Origin: Paguma larvata
Taxonomy: Eukaryota > Chordata > Mammalia > Carnivora > Viverridae
Assembly (NCBI GenBank): GCA_030068075.1
Contig: CM057826.1
Location: 110,401,746-110,465,745 of the forward strand
Length of the DNA: 64,000 bases
Reading direction: 5' to 3'
Part shown: positions 1-12,680 of the stretch, in pieces
Layout: each line of letters begins with the position of its first letter
Position numbering within the stretch: position 1 is the stretch's first letter
Program-made: the position numbers and the translations under genes
The notes under the pieces: generated by a model
Seen by the model: the letters and a program-made list of their open reading frames with translations, nothing else
The model's database searches: none
What the model was told of the DNA's origin: nothing

Positions 1-70
1 TTCACAACTTGGCCCTCAGGGTTGACCAGATACTTCCAAAAATTCCACCTTGGTTCTTTCTTAGAAGAAT
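1..70 (-). CDS. GPX8: GPX8 coding exon 3, partial
   Basis: Begins after acceptor TTTTAG at 72-71. It encodes [20 protein letters not shown] and a few more residues to the window edge, including the tetrad Trp and Asn. The rest of the exon, the stop and the 3' UTR lie left of position 1. The intron between exons 2 and 3 is 3.6 kb and holds two SINEs and two MIRs. Confidence 0.93.
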
Positions 71-3000
71 CTAAAATACCAGAATATATTATCATAAGCA
101 TAATTTTATTCTTTGCCGAGATTTTCATTTCTATTTGTATCTATGTAAGTTATAACTTTAGAATCAAGTTCTAAGATTGTCATAATGTCAAAAGCAAAAC
201 AAAACGAAAAATAAAACGCTCAAGGCAAAACTCAAGCTCTGAGTAACCATATTTCTGTACATTTGGTGAGTTCACTGATGATTCTACTGATCTGGAATCA
301 TGAAACAAGGTAGTTTATTTCAGATTTGTTGATCTATACAAGAAGAAATTGGGGCGCCTGGGTGGCTCAGTCAGTTAAGTGTCCAACTTCAGCTCAGGTC
401 ATGATCTCACAGTTTGCAAGTTCAAGCTCCATGTCAGACTCTGTGCTGACAGCTCAGAGCCTGGAGCCTGCTTCAGATTCTGTGTCTCCTTCTCTCTCTG
501 CCCCTCCCCCACTTGTGTTCTCTCTCTCGTAAACATAATAAACATTAAAAGAATTTAAAAAAAAACAAAAAATGTACCCTGTCACTATCTCAAAACTTTC
601 AGTTTCTTAACATTTTTAGAGACAAAATGACGTTCTAATGGTCCTTGGTAACAGCATGTATGGAATTTTTTTCATATTAAATGTATCTATGGTTTTAATA
701 TTGTTACATGTTATATAGAGGAAAATGGAAAGGAATTATAAATTGCATTAAATTCTTAATTCTAGTTAGTTAACATACAGTATTAAATCATACTGAGAAA
801 TTATGCAGTCCTTTTGATACATCTTAATGTATGCAAGAAATGTAATGTTTTTTCAATTTACATTGTCCGGAATTTACATTGTCCGGATGTGTATTACTGA
901 CTAACATGAGAAAAAAAAATAGAAACAACTAGTTAAATGTATCTAGTGTCTCCTTATGTGCCCAGCAATGTGTGTGTTGATTGCTTTAAATGGATCCTTT
1001 CATTGAATATTCACAGCAACCCTGTGAGGTGGGTATTACCATTCACCCCATTTTGCAGATGAGAAAAATGGAGTCTTAGACTCCAGGTCTTGTGGCTAAT
1101 GACCAGTAGAGCTAGGACTGATGTCTAGACCTTTCTACTCCTATACGTTCTACTCCTACTTCTACTCCTACAGATTTTAGGAGGAAGATGACAAATTCAT
1201 TTTTGTACAGAATGAGATTCAGATGTATGTGGAACATTCTATCAGAGGCGGCAGCTGAATATAGGGCTTTCGGGCTTAGGAGAGAGCTCACTCAGGGAAG
1301 GGGGATAGAATAAGGAGAGCTCCAGTGGACCTTGGTGGACCTCTGACAATCAGCACAGTTAAGGGTGGATGGAAAAGAGGAATCTGAAGAAAGAGAAGGG
1401 GCCAGAGTGGCAGTCACTGGTACCTGCTAGGTTCAAGAGGTTCATGGCGTGAGAAGCCAGACACAGTCGTCTAAGAAGGTAATGGAGACGGGGAAGCAGA
1501 GATAACAAGCGTTAACTATTCTCTCAGGAAGAGTGATGAAATAGGTGGAAGCAGCACACTGTCTAGAGTTTGGAAGGTGTGGAAGACTTAGCTTCGGGCT
1601 GGGAAAAAGAAGCAGTGAGGGAGCATAGGTTAAAACTAAGAGACAAAAATAGAAAGTAGCCAGGTTACTTACATGTGTTTTACTTGGTGTACTGTGCCAA
1701 GCATTTCAATTTATTTCATTATTAGAGAAAGTTTTTTTTGACTAGAGCAAACATCCAGGGCTCAGTATAAGCATCATATTATTACATGAAAGCTGTCTTA
1801 AAGTCATTTTGCAAAATTGCCATTTTCTTTTTTTTTTTTAATGTTTGTTTATTTTTGAGAGAGAAACGGTGAGAGCCAGGGAAGGGCAGAGACAGAGAGG
1901 GAGACACAGAATCTGAAACAGGCTCCAGGCTCTGAGCTGTCAGCACAGAGCCTGACGCAGGGCTGGAAATCAGAACTGTGAGATTGTGACCTGAGACGAA
2001 GTCTGACACCCAAGTGACTGAGCCACTCAGGTGCCCCAAATTGCCATTTTCTCTAAAGGAAAATGTGTCTCTAAAGCTAATGCCCACCAGGGCAGACAAC
2101 TCTCTATGTAGTAACCATCTTTGTGTGAATTAGAAGACACCCTTCTGGGCGGGTACAGTCCCTCAGCACATGACTTGCTATATCTGAGCTTCGCCCGCAC
2201 TTGCGTCCCCACCTGGATGCCCTGTTACTGAAACCTGCACGCATGTGCATTGTGACCACAGGAGCAGTTACTGTCCATTCTGGCGAGTTTTAAAAAACTA
2301 ATTTTCATTTGGCTTTGATCTCACGGTCTTTGTCTCTGGAGCTTCATCTAACTTCACTGAACCCTTAAATTACTTACTTTTTTGATTACAGAGGGTAGGT
2401 GGAGCATTATGTTAATTTTCCCTAGGAATTAAATATAATGTTTTAAAAAGATTCTGATTTCACACTTAAATTTTATAGATTGTCATTAGCTGGCTTACTA
2501 GCCTGGAAGCTTGATTGCCTGAGGTCATCGTTTTATCAAAACTTAAATTATATACAGTGAAAATAGGGTCTGAGGATATCATCTCTATAAGTCAGATGAG
2601 AGGACATTAGTTGAATGTCCTTTATTTTTTATCTATTATTATCAAAAATTTTTAAAAATCTTTATTCAGTTTTGAGAGAGAGAGAGAAACAGAGCATGAG
2701 TGGGGGAGGGGCAGAGAGAGAGGGAGACACAGAACCCAAAGCAGGCTCCAGGCTCTGAGCTGTCAGCACAGAGTCTGAGCTGAAGACAGGTGCTTAACCT
2801 ACTGAGCCACCCAGGCGTCCCTGAAGGTCCTTTAGAATAGTGTTAGGCACAGTATAAGAAGCATATATATACTTTACTTGTACTACTAACACGCTTAGTC
2901 CTCCAAATAACCTTAGGAAGTAGGTACTATTGATAATCTTATTTTACAAATGAGGAAGAAGGCACAGAGAAGTTAAGTCACGTAGCTGAAGCCACACAGC

Positions 3001-4694
3001 AAAACTAACAGAGCAGGGGCTTAAATCCAGGCAGGCTAAAACCTATGCCTTTAGTCATTATACCTCACTACCTTTACGCTAACTGACCCTGGAAAATCTT
3101 TAAACAGATTTCTGTAGCTAGCCCTGTTTTAGAGACAACATAACACTACCCTCCTCCAAAAAAAAAGTTTTATATTCTGTTTGGAATCTTAACAAAAATG
3201 GAGATATTATTCTTCCTTGAAAATAATATCTCAGACAAGCCCACATAAAATAAAATCACAAAGATATGTGTAATAATGCCCAGCAATATTCATGAGACGT
3301 GGGTAGCTTTAGGAATGGGGAGGGACGTCCCCCCAAGTGCCAGTTAAATAAGAGAGGAATTAAGGTATTTTGTGAAGATAGCCGTGACCACATTTCAGGT
3401 AAATTCTTCAGGAAAGTGATCATAAGGACTAAAATACATTGGAGTCGACTTACTTTGCCATTCAAGAAGTTAAAACATTGCTTTCAGAGAAGCATAACTT
3501 CTAGAAAGTTACCAAGGATGAGATTCTGGTTCTTCGATGGTTTTACCCAACTTTCCCACTTAAAACATTTCGAAGAAAATAGAAAAGTACAGTCCTGGTA
3601 CGTTTGTTTTAAAAACGAAAAGCAGTTGAAAACATTAACTTGGTGAGGCAAAGGAAGATATTTACCAACAAGAAATCTGAACGCAGGTTCTGCTTCAGAT
3701 CCTAGAATCTTAATCTTGTGGAAGATGGGAAATGTCACGCCGTAGTTATTTCTTGCAAAAGATACTACTTCCTTGCTCGGGCGGGGCTCCGAGTCTCCGA
3801 ACTGATTGCATGGAAAAGCCAAGACGCTGAAGTGGAATGGTCCAAACTCTTTGTGCAGTTCCTGCAGTGCTAAGTAATTTCTGTCTGTGAGTTGGCAGTC
3901 ACTAGCCACGTTTACAACTAGCGCAACCTCCCGGAAAAAGAAAAAAATCCAACCGGAAAGTGAAGCAAATAAAAAGATTAAGAAAAACAAAAAAATTCTG
4001 CAAGTCGTTAAAATCTTAAAGCATTCTGAAGCTGGTGGTTATTTCATATTTTTAGACATACCTAATTTTGTTGAAAATCATAACCTAGATACACTCTGAA
4101 AGATCACTAGCATTAACAAAGTATCAGTTACAAGTTTAAGATAAAAGACAATATGATCATTGATAAGAGTGTTTTTCAATGTTGCTGGTTTATGAAATTA
4201 GCATTTTTAACGTCTCCATATTCACATTACTAACTACAAAAACTTCCTAAACAACTTAAAGTATTAATTCAGCATGCCTCTGAAAACAGGACAATCAGAG
4301 TTTATCAATTAGAAGTACTGTATATATACACGATGAGAACTCTGACGGTCAGAGTGATACGCTAATTACATTACTTTGAAGACTAAATGATAACTTATGA
4401 CCTTTTAGCAATGAAAAATTGATTCCGTTAAAATAGAGAAATGAGCAAGCAGTAGGAAAAAACCAAACCAAACCAGAAGATGCAACTTACTTTGCCTTTA
4501 AACTTCTCCAGAGAAACCGTTCTTCCTTTTGCATCTTTCACTTCAAAGGTATAAAAGCTGTTGATTTTAGGTTTTAGGAATTTTAGTTGTAGAAGAAATA
4601 GCATTACTGTGCATAGAACCATAGACAGTAAAACTGCAAATACCTTTGCTTTCGGCCCCGAACATCTTAAAGGGTAAGCTGTAAGAGGCTCCAT
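1..4694 (-). CDS. GPX8: Glutathione peroxidase 8, partial (C-terminus beyond window)
   Basis: Coding exons are complement 4491..4694, 3666..3927 and 1..70 (continuing left of the window), joined by two GT-AG introns in consistent phase. The product is a thioredoxin-fold peroxidase of the ER membrane that reduces peroxide in the oxidative-folding compartment. Seen in sequence: a short cytosolic N-terminus, one hydrophobic segment at about residues 17-40 (signal anchor), then the fold. The peroxidatic residue is Cys79 in the motif NVASDCQLT, where selenoproteins carry Sec. FPCNQFG follows (Cys108, Gln110), and RWNFW (Trp164, Asn165) completes the usual catalytic tetrad. The human protein has 209 residues; about 178 are covered here. 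The C-terminal ER-retention signal known in the family is outside the window. The gene lies antisense inside a CDC20B intron, as in human. No frameshift or stop is seen. Assignment is firm. Confidence 0.96.
351..570 (+). mobile_element. Carnivore tRNA-Lys SINE
   Basis: Full-length: head GGGGCGCCTGGGTGGCTCAG, middle TCTCTCTCTGCCCCTCCCCC, A-rich tail. In GPX8 intron 2, antisense to GPX8. Confidence 0.95.
940..1135 (-). mobile_element. MIR SINE
   Basis: Reverse-strand MIR: CACAGCAACCCTGTGAGGTG, CCATTTTGCAGATGAG, then GGCTAATGACCAGTAGAGCT. In GPX8 intron 2. Confidence 0.85.
1829..2037 (-). mobile_element. Carnivore tRNA-Lys SINE with perfect TSD
   Basis: Antisense copy ending GAGCCACTCAGGTGCCCC. 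A 15-bp duplication AAATTGCCATTTTCT lies at 1814-1828 and 2038-2052. Confidence 0.96.
2646..2821 (-). mobile_element. Carnivore tRNA-Lys SINE
   Basis: Antisense copy with a GA-rich middle, ending ACTGAGCCACCCAGGCGTCC. The flanks repeat GAATGTCCTTTA imperfectly. An internal deletion removes part of the tRNA body. Confidence 0.93.
2830..3070 (-). mobile_element. MIR SINE
   Basis: Reverse-strand MIR: ATTTTACAAATGAGGAAGAA, GGCACAGAGAAGTTAAGTCA, then GGGGCTTAAATCCAGGCAG. In GPX8 intron 2. Confidence 0.9.
3666..3927 (-). CDS. GPX8: GPX8 coding exon 2 (catalytic Cys)
   Basis: 262 nt after acceptor AG (3929-3928) and a pyrimidine tract. It encodes [14 protein letters not shown] with peroxidatic Cys79 and AFPCNQFG, and ends ..AFRFLV plus one base before donor GTAAAT. 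The intron to exon 1 is 563 bp. Confidence 0.95.
4491..4694 (-). CDS. GPX8: GPX8 coding exon 1
   Basis: 68 codons from the ATG at 4694-4692. It starts [13 protein letters not shown] and carries the hydrophobic anchor ([12 protein letters not shown] onward). It ends at GGC AAA with donor GTAAGT at 4490-4485. Phase 0 junction. Confidence 0.95.
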
Positions 4695-6059
4695 TTTGGA
4701 TGATTCTAGAGGGAAGTCTCAGCAGGCTGGAATTCAAGGAGGAGCTGAAACTTGAAACCGGCTCAGTTTAACGGAAAAGCAGGGAGGACAGACGAGCTCT
4801 TTTCACCGCTAAGGAATAGAAAGACCCTTCTCAGACGGGGAATGGAATGGGACTCCTGGATAAAACAGTGCTAAAGAATTTCAATGTATTTATGATGCCT
4901 ACAATCTTCGCTAGGAAAATCAGGACTGTTTGAAGGGCTCTTTAACATTCTCTTGACAAAATTTTTCACCAGAAGATGGTGCCCTTTTAGGGTGAAAACT
5001 GGGGAGTGCTCCCAGTAACCTGGTGAATGTAGAAGAGGGGGTTAAATACCATCAGGAACAGCTTAGAGTGGAATTAAATGTGCTCTATTAACATGATGTA
5101 TAGTCTGAAGGGGTTTAATATTATTATGTGTATGGATTGAACTTGCTACGTGAGTTCAAGATATTTATAGCGGAAAGGCCAGAAATATAACGAACTGGCT
5201 ACTTACTCTGACCTCATCTAATTAAGGCACTTTAGAATTTAACTCAGATGCATGTAACCGAGAAGTTTGACTAAACAATCCTTCCCCTTTGAACTTTGAT
5301 ACGCCTATGGCAATTTTAAAACAGTCTGGTTCTGACCCTTGACAATTAAGGATTTCATGGTTCACCAATGGTGTGCAACCTGTAGATGGAAAAATACTGA
5401 ACTTTATAACAAATCGGGAATTTAACAATTAAATAAGACAGTTCTACCAAGAAGGCAAAAACGAACAAGGAAACCCTCCAAACCCACCTCCAAACCCACC
5501 TCTACATCATTTAGTTGCTTCTTTTTTTACCCTCACTTTCTTTTCCTGTGGCTGTTGCCTCTTTTAGGAGGCCTAACTTTACTGTTTAAAATTATAGGGT
5601 TAGGTGTGGACAGGAAATGGAAGTAGCTCATATCCTGAAATCCACGGTTCCTTTAGTCACCTTGGACTCTTCCCCTAGACACACAGCAAATTTCAAATTA
5701 AGGTGCCTCATTTATTGGGCCTGACTCTCGGTGTCGCTCAGGAGGCTGGTAGCTCTGCCTGTGGGCCCTGGTTCTGTGGTGTGTGTTCTTGGGCGTAGTG
5801 GAGCCAAACCCACAGCTTACACACGTAAAACCTGTTAGAGACTGATAAACCACTTTGCTCCCACTCTTGCGGCCTGATAAGAAAGGATACAGTAGAAAAG
5901 TATTCTCCTGTAAACCTAATTCCCAGCAAAGAACAAAAAAGTGCACAAAACATGTCGTATCACCTCTTCACTGGGATAATTTTTACTTTGGTGCTCTGTG
6001 GCTGAGTTACTGAGAAAGTCAAACTTCATATGACACCCGGACTTCAATTCTCTGACCTC
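4695..6059. other. GPX8 5' flank within CDC20B intron
   Basis: Contains the GPX8 5' UTR and promoter region by position, but no clear TATA box or CpG island is visible. A short tandem duplication (CTCCAAACCCAC) lies near 5478-5505. Short antisense reading frames at 5698-5953 have no recognisable product. Confidence 0.5.
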
Positions 6060-6195
6060 GCTACTCCACGGTCCTTGGGCTTGAAAGCATTGCCATCACC
6101 TGGTGCTTGTTAGAGACGCAGGTGTTCAAGTGAAGCCCCACCTCAGACTTCCTGAACCAGGGTCGGCCTCCTGGCTCAAGCGTACATTTGAGTTT
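6060..6195 (+). mobile_element. MER5-like hAT fragment
   Basis: Contains GCATTGCCATCACCTGGTGC and TTGTTAGAGACGCAGGTG, resembling the MER5/MER58 group. Subfamily uncertain. Confidence 0.55.
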
Positions 6196-6887
6196 GAGAA
6201 AATTTAGACCTCAATCTTTTTGTTGTTGTTGTTTTTGTTTTCAGAGTAACAAGTTTCTTTGGTTTCCATTTGTCTTCCATAGCAGACGTGTTTCATGTCT
6301 GTATGTCTGCACTAGGTATTTTGACTAGCTCCTCAGGCTGTTGAAGGAAATGGCTCAGGAACTCGAGTTTTAACAGCTAATTAAAGAAAAAGTTAATTCT
6401 TAGAACACCTGCTGTAGTTTGAACCATGTAAACCCATCCCATGATAACTGCGCTTTGAGTGAGATGACAGAGGGAGGAGGATGCTAACTGACTATACCCC
6501 AGGGAGGGCCCTAGAGGGTGATGATACTTTGATAAAATCATTACGATAGTTTCTAGTTCATTGTTTTGTTAAGTACAGAAACTCCCAACAACTGATCTAG
6601 AGCCTGGTCTTTGAGAATATTGAAATTATGCTATATAAACCTACAAGAGATTCTGTACAAGCCAGCATGCCAGTTATTAACCAGAAATAAAACATTTGTA
6701 CAGGCCTGATATTTCATGTTGGTTTGTCCCAAAATTTCACTCTATATGAAAAGTACTTTGAAAACTTAAGTGAATCTCTTGTCAAGGCCAAAATCAAAGC
6801 CAGTCTTTAATTTTATGATTCTTAAGGTTTTGTTTTGCTTTTTAAAGTGATTGACATCTTTATGGCTTTGGAGGTAGGAGGAGGTGC

Positions 6888-7282
6888 TCAGGAGCTCTTG
6901 GTGGGGCCGGCCTGCTTCCTCTTCACCGACAGGGGCTTCCGGCTGTGCAGGACGGCTCTGGTTCCGCAAATGGCAGCCATGCACAGATCTGGGCGGTCCA
7001 GTTCTCGTGGATCCTGTGGCTGATGCTGCCGAGGGTGGCCAGGGCATTCCTGTTGACGATGGTCTGCATGTAGGAGGTGGCGGGTTTTCTCTGGTCAGAT
7101 CTCCACTTAGTGACCATCACTACGTCTTTGCCGTAGGCCTCTGGCTCCAGGCCCGCAGTCTTGCAGTGAATCAGGCCATGGCAGTGGAAAGAGTTGCCAG
7201 CCTGTCGGGCATGGTGCTTGTTCCTTTCGATCAGGAAGCTAGAGCAGTTCTACAGGACCATCCACTGCAGGTGGGGGGACAT
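6888..7282 (-). pseudogene. RPL28P: Processed pseudogene of ribosomal protein L28
   Basis: Reading leftward from an ATG at 7282-7280, the segment encodes an intronless copy of RPL28, a component of the large ribosomal subunit. Recognisable blocks are HLQWMV at the start, [47 protein letters not shown] and, after a frame change, [16 protein letters not shown] followed by TGA at 6890-6888. Codon 11 is a stop (TAG), a stretch near codons 25-32 is deleted, and at least one frameshift separates the middle from the C-terminus (395 nt, not a multiple of three). A degenerate A-rich tail follows at about 6825-6845. It lies in the CDC20B intron upstream of GPX8. Clearly non-functional. Confidence 0.88.
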
Positions 7283-7681
7283 GGTGGCAGCTCCTCTCAC
7301 TAAGGCAGCTGGGGACAGAAAGAAATATACATGCTTTTAAACCATATAAGATTTCGTAAATATCCATAAAGGCCCATTAATCGGATATTCAGGACAGTAG
7401 TTTGGGCAACTCCCGGCCTGGATGTTGGTGAACATAGACAGATTTTGGCCCTTAGACATTTCTTTTCCCTTCATTTGTCAGCGCCTTTTTCTGTGTATAT
7501 TGATATTATCATTTCTTAGTTTTCTGGGGGATCTGTCATCATTGTTTGCATGTTCCATCTATACTAAAACCATTCTCAAATTATAAACATATCAACACTG
7601 CAATCTTAGCAGATTATCCATAGCAGATAGTACACCAGAAAAACCAACAGCACTCTTTCAAGAGATGGAGGAAGGCTTTCT

Positions 7682-7893
7682 TTTTTTTTTTAAATATTTA
7701 TTTTTGAGACAGAGAGAGACAGAAAATGAGCAGGGAAGGGGTAGAGAGAGAGAGGGAGAAACAGAATCTGAAGTAGGCTCCAGGCTCTGAGCTGTGAGCA
7801 CAGAGCCCGATGTGGGGCTTGAACTCACAGACTTCGAGATCATGACCTGAGCTGAAGTCGGACGCTTTATCGATTGAGCCACCCAGGTGCCCC
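7682..7893 (-). mobile_element. Carnivore tRNA-Lys SINE with TSD
   Basis: Antisense copy. A 14-bp duplication GAGGAAGGCTTTCT lies at 7668-7681 and 7894-7907. Confidence 0.96.
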
Positions 7894-7907
7894 GAGGAAG
7901 GCTTTCT

Positions 7908-10498
7908 AAAGGAGGGGGAGAGAATGATGAGTTGCAGGTCAAGGGAACCTACTGGGCCAATAATGGGATAAGGCAGTTGACTCCGTTAATCAGGCACCTC
8001 AGACACTGCAGAGGATACAAATAGTGTCGGTGATGGAGCCAGCCTCACGTGACCTTGAAATCAGTTTTGGAGATGAGAAAATACACAAGAAACATTTGGG
8101 GAACAAATATAAGGCAGTAAATAACCGAGTGCCTAATAAATAACTTGTGTTTGTAGAAAGCTTTGTACTGCACATGACTTGTTTATAAATCAGATACATA
8201 TATACATGTATTAAAAGCAATCACATGTAGTATAAAGCTTGCTACAGGCAGAATGCAATAATGCCTTCAACCAGGAAGAAGTTAATAACTCACTCCAAAT
8301 CACAGAACAGGTAGGTAGAACAAGCAAGAAGAGAGTTTGGGTTAACTTTATAACCCAAATTATTTCAACCACATTCGACAATTTCTCGGTAATAGAAATA
8401 TGTTTACTTAGAAGAAAACGTGGTAGGTGAGATTACTGTAATACTCTCTCTGGTAAGGGGGTTTTATTCATTAGGAGACATTTAGTTTTGTGAGAAATCA
8501 CTGTTAGGGTCCGAGGAGGAGAGGGAGTGGACCACCGCAACAGAACAGCTTGGCCGTATGTACTGACGTTGTCTGGAAGGGGTCACACAATCTGCAGAGT
8601 AACAGGTCAAGATGAGAGGCAAGAGTGTCTTAATGAAGGCAGCTGTGGTCAGCCTGATAGAAGAGAGGGCCAGACGCTAAAGACACTCTGGAGCTCCCGT
8701 GGCAGGCATTGGCAGGGCAGAATTAAGCGACCAATACCTGAAAATGATCTCAAAGTTTTTGCTTGGGTTATACTGCCCACCAGGATGAGGAGACAATGGC
8801 GGTACAAAAATAAGAAGATTTTGATCTTCATGGTTAATTTGAAATATGATTACAACTCCAAATCTGAAATGTCTGTGGACAGAATGCTGCCTTGTTGGGC
8901 TGGTGGTGGTGGGGTTGCAGGGGAGGGGCACACATTGAGAGGCTAAGGAAAGGGAACTGGGATGATACGCCTGAGAGCTGATTGGCCATCTTTGTTAATT
9001 TTGTCTCTGCCATAGAGAGACCCTGGCATCATCAGCAGGTCTTTCCTTGGGCTGTCCAGGTTTCTCTTACCTGCTGAATATTTGTGAGTCAGATCATTTA
9101 TCACTATATATGTTTCTGTTTTCCCGGTCGTTTCATTTGGTTACTTTCTGACTTTATTTTTATTTTTTTTAATTTATTTTATTTTATTTTTTTAAATGTT
9201 TATTTTTGAGAGACAGAGAGACAGAGTGCGAGTGGGGGAGGGGCAGAGAGAGAGGGAGACATAGAATCCGAAGTAGGCTCCAGGCTCTGAGCTGTCAGCA
9301 CAGGCCTGACGCAGGGCTCTAACTCATGAACCATGAGATCATGACTTGAGCCGAAGTCGGACACCCAACTGACTGAGTCACCCAGGCGCCCCCTGACTTT
9401 ATTTTTAAACTCTTTAAGTTCCTTCCTATTTATTTTTTTTGGCCCTGGTGCTCTGAATTCCTCCCGATTTAAGGTCAATACCATGTGAACTCTAAAATGT
9501 AAACAAGCCAAACTGATGGGCTTAAAGCATCCAGTCGTTCATTCTTTTCTCCTTGTCTTATTTTTCTTATTGTCCTCTTTCTCTTTATTAATACATAGTT
9601 GAATCATTTAAAACTATGTAACAGGCATTTCCCCAGCAAGAGATAGATCCTGGAATAGAAGTTGAAAAACACCACAGTGTTCCCTAAGCTCTAGTCACTT
9701 GTGTACATGTCTGTGATTTTACCATCTATACCATCTGTTAACATTTTTGGTTCAAACTGAGTCATTTATTTTACCAAAATCCATTTTTTAATAAGGGAAT
9801 ATTTATGTCAACATTGAGCATTTTAAAACATTTAAAAATGCACATTAAAACACATTACTATTTAAGAAATGTTCATCTGTACCGCTATGAACCATATGTC
9901 CTTGGAGGAGGAACTGACCAAGAACTATACTTCGTATTCAAAACATAATAGAAAATTATGCTCTCTTTGAAACTTCTTTGTGCTGAACAAAAGTTTGTCT
10001 CCTCCCATTCATTATTCCCAGTTTTGTCATAGGGAGCAATACAAAGTAAATTTTTCTTTGTTTCATAAGTTGCCTTTTGTTTCATATTTGAAGATGGTTC
10101 CTTATGGGTCCTCTTTCCTGTAGACTAAATACCGCAGATGCCCTCACTCCATTCATGTGTTGCTTTATTGCTGTGTTCCCTGACCTTGTATCATTGCAGT
10201 CCTCTCCTCTAAATGAACTCAAGTTTGGAATCCTAGCTTGTTCACCTCCTTCTTACAAGACGGGTCCAAGACTGGACACGGTTCTCCAGCAGATGGGTCC
10301 CGACCAGCGCAGAGACCATTGGGTGTTCCTTGCTCTTGTTTTGGACACTGTTTTTCCCTTATTGAGAACCAAAATTGTTATGCTTAAAAAAAGTCATCCC
10401 TGTTCATTCATATTCTGGTAAATGACTGTCTAAAACTCTCAGCCATTTTCACTGCATATCAGCTCTCTCTCGTGTGCAATGATAAAGCATCATTATTG
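7908..10498. other. CDC20B intron, mostly unannotated
   Basis: Apart from the SINE at 9162-9392, I see no gene or named repeat. A 139-codon open frame at 8527-8946 has no recognisable motif. Confidence 0.5.
9162..9392 (-). mobile_element. Carnivore tRNA-Lys SINE with TSD
   Basis: Antisense copy. CTGACTTTATTTT is duplicated at 9148-9160 and 9393-9405. Long T-rich tail. Confidence 0.95.
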
Positions 10499-11010
10499 CA
10501 TTAGGGTTCTCTAGAGAAGCAGAACCATTAGAATATACATAAATACATATACATGAGGCTCGCCAGATTATGGAGGCTGAAAAGTCCCACAATCTGCTGT
10601 CTCTAAGCTGGAGAACCAGGAAAAGTCAGCGGGATAATTCAATCTGAGTCCAAAGTCCTGAGAACTGGGGAGCAGCTGGTGTAAGTTAAGGAGTATGAAA
10701 GTCTGAGAACCAGGAGCTCCAGAGTCCAATGGCAGGAAAGAAATGGACATCCTAGTTTAAGAAGCGAGAAAATTTGCCCTTCCTTTGCCTTTTTGTTCCA
10801 TTTGGGCCTCCAGTGGATTGGATGATGTCAGCCCACCATGGTGATGCTGGATCTCTTTACTGAGTCTACCAAATCAAATGCTAATCTTCTCTAGAAACAC
10901 CCTCCCAGCCACACCCAGAAAAAATGTTGTACCAGATCTTGGGACATCCCTTAGTCCATCAAGCTGATGCATAAAATTAACTATTGTCATTATTTAACCT
11001 ACCACAGGCA
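10499..11010 (+). mobile_element. Old interspersed repeat (probably L1M-type 3' end)
   Basis: Starts ATTAGGGTTCTCTAGAGAAG CAG, continues GATTATGGAGGCTGAAAAGT, ends near ATAAAATTAACTATTGTCAT. A pattern common across mammals; exact family not assigned. Confidence 0.5.
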
Positions 11011-11289
11011 GCCTAACCAGTTTGGAATGGGGAGGAGGGTAATGTCAGAGACACCTTCCCAATGTGATGGCTGATTCCAGTTGTGAAGGTGGCCTTGAAG
11101 TTACCCTGGCAGAAGATTGTGGAGGAGCATCAAGGCAGGGAGGCAGTATGGAGGGTGTGACAGGAGATGAGCCAGAGAAATCCGCAACTGCCTAGACAGT
11201 GTAAGATTGTCAATAAGAAATCTCTTGATCATTTTTCTTAGCTGGTATGTCAACTGTGAATAAATAATTATATTATATATATGTATATA

Positions 11290-11598
11290 TACACACATAA
11301 ACATATATCTTTCACAATTTGCTTATCCATTTTTTTCTGATGGACATTTAGGTTAGTTCTACCTTCCAGCTATTGTGAATAGCACTACCATGAATGCCCA
11401 TGTACCTGAGTTTGTTTGAGTTTGAGTACCTGCTTCGCTTCTCTTGGGTCTATACCTAGCAGTGAAATTACTGAATCATACAGTAAATCTTGGTTTAATT
11501 TTTTGAGGAATTGCCAACTGTTATTCACAGTGGTACCACTTTACATCCTCATAAGCAATGTGTAAAGTTTCCAATCTCTCCACATTCTTGCTCACATT

Positions 11599-11632
<34 letters not shown>

Positions 11633-11820
11633 ATCTATCGCCATACTAGGGCATGCAAAGTGCTACATCATTGTGGTTTGGATTTGCATTTCCTTAATGT
11701 ACGTCCTAATTTCTAACGGCTGCAGAGTATTTCCCTTTAAGAATGTCACAAAATCTACCTAGTCAATTCTCCACTGGTAAACATGGAGTCCTTCCCATCT
11801 TTATGCCCCTGTAAACATAT
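11290..11820 (-). mobile_element. Old L1 fragment, antisense
   Basis: The plus strand reads the reverse complement of the L1 ORF2 end/3' UTR (GATGGACATTTAGGTTAGTT, GAGGAATTGCCAACTG, TTGGATTTGCATTTCC). It contains a (TCTA)n array. Confidence 0.8.
11598..11632. repeat. (TCTA)n microsatellite
   Basis: About eight tetranucleotide units within an antisense L1 fragment. Likely polymorphic. Confidence 0.95.
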
Positions 11821-11839
11821 CTACTGCAATGAGACTCCC

Positions 11840-12090
11840 ATGTTCTCAGCTGAGAGCATGGACTGTGGAGGCAGACAGATGAGATTAGGGCATAGCATCT
11901 CCACTTACTCACGGTGTGGTCTTAGCAATTCACCTAACCTCTAAACCTCAGTTTCTTCGTTGATAAAGTGGGGATAAATAACGGACTGCTTCATAAGTTG
12001 TTTCTGAGGATTAAATATGAATGTGTATAAACCTTTAACATAGGCGTTCATATCGTGGTAAGCACTCAGTAGATGCTAGGTGGTTTTATT
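11840..12090 (+). mobile_element. MIR SINE
   Basis: Near-full forward MIR: GAGCATGGACTGTGGAGGCA, CTAAACCTCAGTTTCTTCG, AAAGTGGGGATAAATAACGG, GTAAGCACTCAGTAGATGCT. Confidence 0.9.
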
Positions 12091-12680
12091 TCTCTTTGCT
12101 CACATCTTTTGATTTTTTCCTTAAATTCTTAGAGGTGACATTGTTGGGTCAGTAGAGGTTATGCGCACATTTGAAGGCTTTTGATATGCATCCGTTCTAA
12201 ATGCTAATTTATACTCTGCCAGCAGTATATGCCAGTGTTTGCTTCTAGAATCTTCAACCTTGGGGCTTGTCATTAAAAAATATAATTGCTAGCATCTTGT
12301 TATTGTTTTAAGTTAGCATTTCTTTGATTACTAGTGACGTTGAATATTTTTGGAGCATTTAATATTCTGTGTATTGTCTTTTTAGGTCCCATGCTCTATT
12401 TTTTTCTATTTGGATTATAAATTTGTCTAAATTTCTCTAAGAGTCCTTTTTACAAGGGCAATACCCTAACATGCCTGACATTTTATTAAAAATATATTTC
12501 CTGTTTGTCGTTTGCAGTTTAATTTCACATGTAGATCCATGGCATGGTTTGCCACTGTAGGACCTGTAAATACCAAACTCCTGGGGTTTCTCAGAGGGAA
12601 TGAGATGAATGTTGACCAGCTTAGGTCTCAGATATCTTATCTGTGAAATGAAAAGTTTGGACCAGAAAATTGCTATTTAT

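Noticed and set aside
8527..8946. 139-codon open reading frame
   Set aside because: No recognisable family and no exon structure; ordinary intronic sequence.
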